DNA from: Clostridiales bacterium
Lineage (GTDB): Bacteria > Bacillota > Clostridia > Tissierellales > Sedimentibacteraceae
Length of the DNA: 11,637 bases
Assembly: GCA_003487955.1 (NCBI GenBank)
Contig: DNNJ01000317.1
Coordinates: forward strand, 1,506-13,142
Reading direction: 5' to 3'
Part shown: piece after piece, positions 6,563 through 11,637 of the stretch
Layout of the letters: every line of letters begins with the position of its first letter
Position numbering within the stretch: position 1 is the first letter of the stretch
Position numbers and translations under genes: made by a program
Notes under the pieces: model-generated
Seen by the model: the letters and a program-made list of their open reading frames with translations, nothing else
The model's database searches: none
What the model was told of the DNA's origin: nothing

Positions 6563-8167
6563 ATGAAAAACAGTATCTCAAAAAAGTTTGCATTTATACT
6601 GATTGTATTGCTTGCAGCTATAGCTGGTTTTTCAGGATGCACAAAAGCCGATGTGCCGACCGGCGAAACACCGGGAGGGACTGCCGGTGAGCAGCCGGCA
6701 AAAGAAACAACATTAGTTATAGCCTATGAAAGAGATGCGGAAACCCTGAATCACATAAAAACAGGCTGGTACTCGGATTCTTTGATTTATATGTATGACA
6801 GATTGGTTTCCAGGGACTACGATTTTAATTACAGACCAAGTTTAGCCAAAAGCTGGGATACTTCAGAGGATGGAATGGTGTGGACATTTCATTTGAGGGA
6901 GGATGTGAAATTTCATAACGGAAAACCTTTGACTGCATATGATATTAAATTTACTTTTGACACTATTTTAGACCCTGAAACGGCATCCCCTTCTCAAAGC
7001 GATTTCGCAGCGATAAAGGGATTGGAAGTAAAAGATGAATACACGGTGGATGTTATGCTGCATCAACCTTTTCCAAATCTGCTGTTTGTTATGTCAAATA
7101 CATCTGCAGGCATAGTAAGCCAAGAAGCATATGAAGAATATGGAGATGAGTACGGTATTAATTATGTAGTAGGTACAGGACCTTATATGTTCCAAGAGTG
7201 GAGGCAAGGAGATAAGATCGTAATAGTTAAGAATCCTGACTACAATTGGGGACCTGAATGGATGACCAACAGGGGACCCGCCTTAATCGATAATATTGAA
7301 TTTAGAGTAATACCGGAAGAAAATTCCCGTTTGATGGAATTAGAAGCGGGCAATGTACATATATTGAGAGATGTTCCTGCATCATTTTTGCAGAGAGTTG
7401 ATGATATTGACGGTGTGGAAGTTATGAGAAGGGATGCTACAAAGCTTGGTTATTTGGCTTATGCCTGCGATAAGGAGCCTTTTACCGACATCAGAGTCAG
7501 ACAAGCAATAAACCATGCCATTAACAAAGATGATATTATAACGTACGTGTTTAGAGGATACGGTGAGCCGGCCTACGGCTATTTGCCGCCTGCACTGAAA
7601 AGCGAATATTATGCAGACAGCAAAAAGGACGGATATGAATATGATGTGGAGAAAGCAAAGCAACTGCTGAACGAAGCAGGCTATAATGACGGACTGAGCC
7701 TTACATTGTCAGTGGAAAATTCAACGGAGTACAGCCGTTTGGCGGAAGTGCTTCAAGATCAGCTTAAACAGGTTGGAATTAATGTAGTAATTCAACCGTA
7801 TGACAGTTCAAGCTATACTGCAATGTTAAAAGAAGGTCAACAGGAGCTTTTCATAAGGCTTTACAGCTGGCCGAATGCCGATATATTGGATTGGTTCCTG
7901 CTTTCGAGCCAGTTCCCCTACCCGAATCATTCAAGATGGCAGGATGAAAAGACAGATGAGTTAATTCATAATGCTGCTACAAGCCCGACATGGGACAAAA
8001 GATCAGAAGGATATTTTGCAGTTCAAAAGCATTTGATAGAGCAAGCAGTATGGGCTCCGATTTATATACCGGAAAATACTATTGCAGTAAGAGAAGAAGT
8101 TAAAAATTTCAAATTCCATCCTTGGATACCTCAATATAACGACGGTACATATTTGGAAGCGGAATAG
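6563..8167 (+). CDS. Peptide ABC importer substrate-binding lipoprotein (SBP family 5)
   Basis: The product is a 534-residue extracytoplasmic receptor that should capture peptides and hand them to the permeases. It has a lipoprotein signal: basic KNSISKK, a hydrophobic core, then lipobox FSGC with Cys26 as the lipid-anchored residue. A short Gly/Pro/Thr-rich linker follows. The family-5 signature is clear (AKSWDTSEDGMVWTFHLRED, then VKFHNGKPLTAYDIKFTFD). Later family features include VGTGPYMF, VRQAINHAINKD and AKQLLNEAGY. The length is normal for the class. Specificity (oligopeptide, dipeptide, other) cannot be assigned by eye; nickel-binding relatives also exist. The gene sits third, between the ATPases and permeases, 21 bp after oppF, and is followed by a stable stem-loop. 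Confidence 0.93.
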   Translation: MKNSISKKFAFILIVLLAAIAGFSGCTKADVPTGETPGGTAGEQPAKETTLVIAYERDAETLNHIKTGWYSDSLIYMYDRLVSRDYDFNYRPSLAKSWDTSEDGMVWTFHLREDVKFHNGKPLTAYDIKFTFDTILDPETASPSQSDFAAIKGLEVKDEYTVDVMLHQPFPNLLFVMSNTSAGIVSQEAYEEYGDEYGINYVVGTGPYMFQEWRQGDKIVIVKNPDYNWGPEWMTNRGPALIDNIEFRVIPEENSRLMELEAGNVHILRDVPASFLQRVDDIDGVEVMRRDATKLGYLAYACDKEPFTDIRVRQAINHAINKDDIITYVFRGYGEPAYGYLPPALKSEYYADSKKDGYEYDVEKAKQLLNEAGYNDGLSLTLSVENSTEYSRLAEVLQDQLKQVGINVVIQPYDSSSYTAMLKEGQQELFIRLYSWPNADILDWFLLSSQFPYPNHSRWQDEKTDELIHNAATSPTWDKRSEGYFAVQKHLIEQAVWAPIYIPENTIAVREEVKNFKFHPWIPQYNDGTYLEAE

Positions 8168-8173
8168 TGCAGA

Positions 8174-8208
8174 GCGAAGCTTCCGGCAAATATATCCGGA
8201 AGCTTCGC
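8174..8208 (+). promoter_or_regulatory. Intra-operon stem-loop after the binding-protein gene
   Basis: A perfect 13-bp inverted repeat, GCGAAGCTTCCGG (8174-8186) and CCGGAAGCTTCGC (8196-8208), has a 9-nt loop and starts six bases after the stop codon. No U-run follows (AATATATTACG), so it is not a standard terminator. Hairpins at this place in ABC operons are known to protect the upstream message from 3' decay, raising binding-protein levels over permeases. It could also attenuate transcription in part. Confidence 0.85.
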
Positions 8209-8232
8209 AATATATTACGTTGAGGTGGACTA

Positions 8233-9150
8233 ATGCTTAAATATATTATAAAAAAGCTGCTCTTGATGATTCCGGTTTTGTTAGGATTGACGATTATTGT
8301 ATTTTTGATTTTACATTTAGCTCCCGGAGACCCGGTGCATAAAGTAGTCGGACCTAATGCAACTCCTGAAGTTTATGAGAATGTCAAAAGGAGCATGGGT
8401 TTGGACAGGCCTCTCATAATACAATATTTTGATTATTTGGGCAATTTATTAAAGGGAGATTTAGGCAGCTCAATTTTGCAGCATAGACCTGTGGCAGATA
8501 TTGTTATGGAGCGTTTCCCCATAACAATCGGGTTGGGAGTGAGAGCACTTCTGCTTTCTTTTTTAATAGCTGTTCCTGTAGGAATTATTGCAGCAGTTAA
8601 CAGAAATAAGCTATTGGATTATTTCGCCATGACCTTTGCACTGGTTGGCATATCAATGCCAACATTTTGGTTTGGAATGCTCCTGCTTTATTTCTTTGCA
8701 TACAAATTAAGGTTGTTTCCAATATCAGGTTATGGTACTTGGAAACATTTAATGCTGCCTGTTATTACTATGGGACTCACGGATGCGGCAGTAATTGCCA
8801 GGATGATGAGGTCCAGTATGTTGGAGGTAATTGGTCAGGACTATATAAGGACGGCAAGGGCTAAAGGGTTGAAAGAAAAAGTTGTAACAAACAAACATGC
8901 ACTTAAAAATGCACTTATACCGGTAATAACTCTCTTAGGTATGCGAATGGGTTGGATTGTAGGGGGCTCGGTTACTTTGGAGATTATTTTCAGCATACCC
9001 GGTTTGGGCAGGACGATGGTAGATTCAATTTTTTCACGAGATTACCCTGTTGTTCAAGGCTCCATATTAATTCTTGCTGCATCAGTAATGATCAGCAATT
9101 TAATAGCAGATATTCTTTATGCCGTTGTGGATCCAAGGATAAGGTATTAA
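8233..9150 (+). CDS. oppB: Peptide ABC importer permease (OppB/DppB type)
   Basis: The product is a 305-residue inner-membrane permease with about six hydrophobic helices: one near the N-terminus (about 9-28), a gap with the extracytoplasmic segment, then helices from about 98 on. The N-terminal LAPGDP (29-34) is the hallmark of the OppB/DppB subfamily. The cytoplasmic EAA-type coupling loop starts at D203 (DYIRTARAKGLKEK) and contacts the ATPases. IFSIPGLGR and the final DILYAVVDPRIRY are also typical. The start ATG follows GAGGTGG (8222-8228), just after the intercistronic stem-loop. It pairs with the next permease to form the channel. Confidence 0.93.
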   Translation: MLKYIIKKLLLMIPVLLGLTIIVFLILHLAPGDPVHKVVGPNATPEVYENVKRSMGLDRPLIIQYFDYLGNLLKGDLGSSILQHRPVADIVMERFPITIGLGVRALLLSFLIAVPVGIIAAVNRNKLLDYFAMTFALVGISMPTFWFGMLLLYFFAYKLRLFPISGYGTWKHLMLPVITMGLTDAAVIARMMRSSMLEVIGQDYIRTARAKGLKEKVVTNKHALKNALIPVITLLGMRMGWIVGGSVTLEIIFSIPGLGRTMVDSIFSRDYPVVQGSILILAASVMISNLIADILYAVVDPRIRY

Positions 9151-9186
9151 ATAACTTGATTATATTTATATAAGTATTAGGAAAGA

Positions 9187-9191
9187 TGGAG
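9187..9191 (+). promoter_or_regulatory. Ribosome site deciding the oppC start
   Basis: TGGAG lies six bases before ATG 9198. The alternative ATG at 9186 has AGGA only three bases away, too close for good initiation. The 9198 start is preferred; the choice changes the protein by four residues only. Confidence 0.6.
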
Positions 9192-9197
9192 TATATT

Positions 9198-10076
9198 ATG
9201 GAAGACATTATTAAAGAAGATATTTTAGAAGAGGTGGAAAGCTGCGAGCCGAATTTTTGGCAAAGGCTCTTTTCTAATAAAATGGCTGTTTTTGGCGCTA
9301 TTGTTATATTAATTCTGTTTATTATCGCAATTTTCGCACCGCTGATTGCGCCATATTCTTTTGATGCAATTGACCTGCCTCAGATGCTGAAAGGGCCCAA
9401 TACGGAAAATATCTTAGGAACAGATGAGTTTGGTAGAGATATATTCAGCCGGATTGTATACGGCTCTCGGATTTCCCTTAAGGTAGGATTTATTGCGGTA
9501 GGAATTTCTTTGGTAATCGGAACAATTTTGGGAGCATTAGCAGGCTATTACGGAGGAATTACGGACTATATTATTTCCGGAATTACCGATATTGCTTATT
9601 CATTTCCTGTAAGTCTTCTTGCCATTGCCTTTGTTGCCGCCTTAGGTCGAAGCTTGACGAATTTGATTTTTGCAGTAGCACTGGTAAGCTGGTCGGGTTA
9701 TGCAAGGCTTGTGCGAGGGCAGTTTATATCATTAAGGAACCGGGAATTTATTGAAGCAACAAAGATATTGGGAATGAGCGATGTGCGGATAATTTTCAAG
9801 CATATGCTGCCTAATTCAATGGCTCCCATTATTGTTCTTACTACACTTGAAATCCCTAAAGCTATTATTGTGGAATCTTCTTTGAGTTTCCTCGGATTAG
9901 GCGTGCCGCCGCCGGCACCCAGCTGGGGCTCCATTATGAGTTCGGGACGCGCATATATCATGGAAGCACCTTGGATTGCTATTTTTCCCGGATTGATGAT
10001 GGCATTGGCAGTATTAGGATTTAATCTTTTTGGAGATGCATTGAGGGATACACTTGATCCAAGACTTAAAGATTAA
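9198..10076 (+). CDS. oppC: Peptide ABC importer permease (OppC/DppC type)
   Basis: The product has 292 residues from ATG 9198 (296 if ATG 9186 is used). It begins with the acidic N-terminal tail and FWQRLFSNKMAVFG, the OppC N-terminal domain, followed by a first membrane helix. LGTDEFGRDIFSRIVYGSR is the diagnostic DppC/OppC segment. The membrane core follows, with the EAA coupling loop starting about R182 (REFIEATKILGMSD). The end, SFLGLGVPPPAPSWG and DALRDTLDPRLKD, is typical of the subfamily. It is the last gene of the operon, 47 bp after oppB, and a terminator follows. It should form the membrane channel with oppB. Confidence 0.93.
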   Translation: MEDIIKEDILEEVESCEPNFWQRLFSNKMAVFGAIVILILFIIAIFAPLIAPYSFDAIDLPQMLKGPNTENILGTDEFGRDIFSRIVYGSRISLKVGFIAVGISLVIGTILGALAGYYGGITDYIISGITDIAYSFPVSLLAIAFVAALGRSLTNLIFAVALVSWSGYARLVRGQFISLRNREFIEATKILGMSDVRIIFKHMLPNSMAPIIVLTTLEIPKAIIVESSLSFLGLGVPPPAPSWGSIMSSGRAYIMEAPWIAIFPGLMMALAVLGFNLFGDALRDTLDPRLKD

Positions 10077-10121
10077 GTCCGTTAACGAACGGTTTCGGAG
10101 GATATATACAGCATATGTCGG

Positions 10122-10152
10122 CCGCCTAAGGCTAAAACCGGGCGGTTTTTTA
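10122..10152 (+). terminator. Terminator of the Opp operon
   Basis: Two alternative hairpins end at the same T6 run (10146-10151): CCGCC (10122-10126) with GGCGG (10141-10145), or AAAACC (10134-10139) with GGTTTT (10144-10149) around a GGGC loop. Either one plus the T-run makes a rho-independent terminator about 50 bases after the oppC stop. A further small hairpin CCGTT/AACGG (10079-10092) lies just after the stop codon. Confidence 0.8.
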
Positions 10153-10185
10153 TTGTCAACCTCTTAGACTTCAGGAACTTAAAGA

Positions 10186-10214
10186 TTGTATTACCTTAGA
10201 GAAACTGATAAGAT
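10186..10214 (+). promoter_or_regulatory. Possible promoter for the YbaK-tcdA pair
   Basis: TTGTAT (10186-10191), a 17-nt spacer and TAAGAT (10209-10214) lie about 60 bases before the YbaK start and after the Opp terminator. The -10 is only a 4 of 6 match. A nearby TTGACA (10230-10235) has no matching -10. Some promoter is needed here because the terminator separates the two units. Confidence 0.35.
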
Positions 10215-10272
10215 AATAAAAGAAGTACTTGACAAAGAGGAAGATGGCATAAAGTAGTATTAGGAGGATAAA

Positions 10273-10740
10273 ATGTCAATAGAAAAAGTAAGAGATTATT
10301 TAAAACAATTTAACAAGGAAAATGACATACAAGAAATGGACGAATCAACAGCAACCGTAGAGCTGGCTGCACTTGCTTTGGATACAGAGGAAGCAAGAAT
10401 TGCAAAATCATTATCATTTTATGATGGTGACGGAGCAATGGTAATAGTAGTGGCAGGAGATGCAAAAATAGACAACAGAAAATTTAAAGATTATTTCGGG
10501 TTTAAGGCAAGAATGCTTGCACCTGAGGAAACAGAAAAATTCACCGGGCATGCAATCGGAGGAGTTTGTCCCTTTGCACTGCCTGATAATGTAAAGGTAT
10601 ACTTGGATGAATCCATGAAAAGATTTGAAACCATGTTTCCTGCCTGCGGAAGCGGCAACTCTGCAATAGAACTCACTCTTGATGAGTTGGAGGAGACATC
10701 AAAAAGTAACACCTGGATAGATGTATGTAAAAACTGGTGA
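10273..10740 (+). CDS. YbaK/EbsC-family aminoacyl-tRNA editing deacylase
   Basis: The product is a 155-residue single-domain protein of the YbaK/ProRS-INS family, which hydrolyses mischarged aminoacyl-tRNAs (Cys-tRNAPro for YbaK itself) in the cytosol. Visible family features are the N-terminal VRDYLKQF helix, the invariant lysine K45 in EEARIAKSLSF, the GHAIGGVCPF loop (GGVCPF at 96-101) and the C-terminal ACGSGNSAIELTLDELE. The length is standard for free-standing members. AGGAGG (10262-10267) five bases before the ATG fixes the start. The next gene begins 16 bp after its stop, and the two are probably cotranscribed. Its actual mischarged substrate (Cys, Ala or other on tRNAPro) cannot be set by eye. 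Confidence 0.9.
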   Translation: MSIEKVRDYLKQFNKENDIQEMDESTATVELAALALDTEEARIAKSLSFYDGDGAMVIVVAGDAKIDNRKFKDYFGFKARMLAPEETEKFTGHAIGGVCPFALPDNVKVYLDESMKRFETMFPACGSGNSAIELTLDELEETSKSNTWIDVCKNW

Positions 10741-10743
10741 GAG

Positions 10744-10749
10744 AAAGGA
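10744..10749 (+). promoter_or_regulatory. Ribosome binding site that favours a TTG start for tcdA
   Basis: AAAGGA lies seven bases before TTG 10757. The upstream in-frame ATG at 10721 lies inside the YbaK gene, has no ribosome site and would add 12 residues not seen in the family, so TTG 10757 is the better start. Confidence 0.7.
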
Positions 10750-10756
10750 TACTGCT

Positions 10757-11503
10757 TTGAACGAATTTTCAAGAACACAGCTATTATTAGGCAAAGAAGC
10801 AATGGAAAAACTAAGCTCTACCACAGTTGCAGTTTTCGGCATCGGAGGCGTAGGCACATATGTTGTTGAAGCCTTGGCAAGATGCGGAGTAGGAAATTTT
10901 GCGCTGTTTGACGACGATAAAGTTTGCCTTACAAACATAAACAGGCAGCTAATTGCCACAAGAAAAACCATTGGAAGAAAAAAAGTTGAAGTGATGGCAG
11001 AAAGGATTAAAGAAATTAATCCAAATGCCAATATAGCAACATATCAGGTTTTCTATATGCCTGACAATGCTGATGAATATGATTTAACCGGCTATGATTA
11101 TATCGTGGACGCCGTTGATACGGTAACCGCTAAAATAGAATTGATTATAAGAGCAAAAAACAACAATATCCCCATTATTAGCAGCATGGGTGCCGGAAAT
11201 AAGCTAAATCCCACTTCTCTTGAAGTTGCCGATATTTATAAAACATCAGTAGACCCGTTGGCAAAGGTAATGCGCCATGAATTAAAAAAACGGGGAATTA
11301 ATGAGCTAAAGGTTGTATATTCAAAAGAAAAACCAATAACCCCTATTGATGAAGGAGACAGCTGCAAAGACAGCTGTGTATGCCCGCCCGGAACCACAAG
11401 AAAGTGCACCCAAAGGCGTGCCATACCGGGAAGTGTATCATTTGTACCTTCTGCTGCAGGGCTGATTATTGCAAGTGAGGTTGTTAAGGATATTATTTCT
11501 TGA
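10757..11503 (+). CDS. tcdA: tRNA threonylcarbamoyladenosine dehydratase (ThiF/E1-like, TcdA/YgdL)
   Basis: The product has 248 residues from TTG 10757. TcdA uses ATP to cyclise t6A at position 37 of ANN-decoding tRNAs to ct6A. The start NEFSRTQLLLGKEAMEKL is the usual N-terminus of this group. Motifs: nucleotide-binding GIGGVG (28-33), FDDDKVCLTNINRQ (51-64) with the E1-type Asp and Arg, DYIVDAVDTVTAK, SSMGAGNKLNPT and the C-terminal RRAIPGSVSFVPSAAG. A cysteine-rich insert (DSCKDSCVCPPG, then C-T-Q-R-R) precedes the last helix. Family members vary there, and the cysteines may bind metal. Other ThiF-fold enzymes (MoeB, ThiF) are less likely because no MoaD/ThiS partner is near and the N-terminal motif fits TcdA. 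Confidence 0.9.
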   Translation: MNEFSRTQLLLGKEAMEKLSSTTVAVFGIGGVGTYVVEALARCGVGNFALFDDDKVCLTNINRQLIATRKTIGRKKVEVMAERIKEINPNANIATYQVFYMPDNADEYDLTGYDYIVDAVDTVTAKIELIIRAKNNNIPIISSMGAGNKLNPTSLEVADIYKTSVDPLAKVMRHELKKRGINELKVVYSKEKPITPIDEGDSCKDSCVCPPGTTRKCTQRRAIPGSVSFVPSAAGLIIASEVVKDIIS

Positions 11504-11524
11504 TAATAAGGATACAACAATAAA

Positions 11525-11552
11525 CCGCCCCAAATTTTGGGGCGGCTGTTTT
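11525..11552 (+). terminator. Terminator after tcdA
   Basis: A GC-rich stem CCGCCCC (11525-11531) and GGGGCGG (11539-11545) encloses AAATTTT and is followed by CTGTTTTGATT. The stem is strong and the U-tract is short and interrupted. It lies 22 bases after the tcdA stop and ends the YbaK-tcdA unit. Confidence 0.85.
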
Positions 11553-11637
11553 GATTGTGGACATTCCTAAAAGGTCTCACCTTAAAGTAATTTTTTTTGG
11601 TGTGTTCCCATACATTTAATCTTATGGAGCTGCCACA
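11553..11637. other. Right flank with no recognised gene
   Basis: I see no supported coding sequence here. The stretch holds a small dyad AAGGT/ACCTT (11571-11583) and, eight bases later, a T8 run (11591-11598). It may be the start of the next intergenic region or the edge of a neighbouring gene. The window ends before this can be decided. Confidence 0.4.

Noticed and set aside
8952..9173. Open frames of 65 and 73 codons inside oppB
   Set aside because: They overlap a full-length, well-conserved permease in another frame and have no family features.
10097..10129. Mini-ORF ATG TCG GCC GCC TAA with GGAGG upstream
   Set aside because: Only four codons, the GGAGG is 13 bases from the ATG, and the sequence is part of the terminator region.
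11571..11598. Small hairpin AAGGT/ACCTT followed by T8 as another terminator
   Set aside because: The stem is only 5 bp and the T-run begins eight bases after it. It also follows a strong terminator.
11553..11637. Edge of an insertion sequence or a leftward gene at the right border
   Set aside because: No inverted repeat, target duplication or recognisable transposase sequence is visible. The leftward open frame that runs into tcdA looks like a shadow with no ribosome site.
1..11637. CRISPR arrays, tRNA or rRNA genes, prophage or defence genes
   Set aside because: No regularly spaced repeats, cloverleaf or rRNA-like sequence, integrase, transposase or nuclease motif was seen on either strand by eye.

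Overview
The window is 11.6 kb of AT-rich DNA from a low-GC Gram-positive anaerobe. It most likely belongs to Clostridia or a Tissierellia-like member of the Bacillota. The evidence is strong AGGAGG ribosome binding sites, an LTA-synthase-type enzyme, a YruB-type glutaredoxin, a DUF1858 CxxC protein, and clostridial-looking YbaK and TcdA proteins. I cannot name the genus. I see no rRNA, tRNA, CRISPR array, insertion sequence or phage gene. This is an ordinary chromosomal housekeeping and transport region with small intergenic gaps.

Left part (1-4306). The window opens inside an LTA-synthase-like membrane phosphotransferase that runs rightwards. It converges, over an 11-bp stem-loop, on a leftward gene for a cysteine-rich cytoplasmic protein with two DUF11-like beta domains. 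A rightward YruB-family glutaredoxin then converges on a leftward DUF1858 redox-disulfide protein, and the two share a symmetrical bidirectional terminator. The DUF1858 gene is divergent from a rightward 301-residue coiled-coil protein of unknown function. Each of these two genes has a good sigma-A-type promoter in the 186-bp gap between them.

Middle part (4307-10151). A five-gene ABC importer operon of the oligopeptide/dipeptide (Opp/Dpp) class is laid out as ATPase D, ATPase F, lipoprotein binding protein, permease B, permease C. Its leader of about 250 nt carries a distal promoter, a 30-bp imperfect direct repeat and a possible CodY box. A perfect 13-bp stem-loop sits directly after the binding-protein gene and probably protects its mRNA. 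Both ATPases end in the four-cysteine tail known from this family. A rho-independent terminator follows the last permease. The five products should form one importer: a lipid-anchored receptor outside, two permeases in the membrane, and two ATPases inside.

Right part (10152-11637). A YbaK/EbsC-type aminoacyl-tRNA editing deacylase is followed, almost without a gap, by a ThiF/TcdA-type tRNA t6A dehydratase that probably starts at a TTG codon. The pair shares a tRNA quality and modification theme and ends at a strong GC-rich terminator. The last ~90 bases hold no gene I can support.

I found no clear evidence of a wholly new system. The best leads are the structured leader of the transporter operon, the signal-less cysteine-rich DUF11 protein and the unknown coiled-coil protein.
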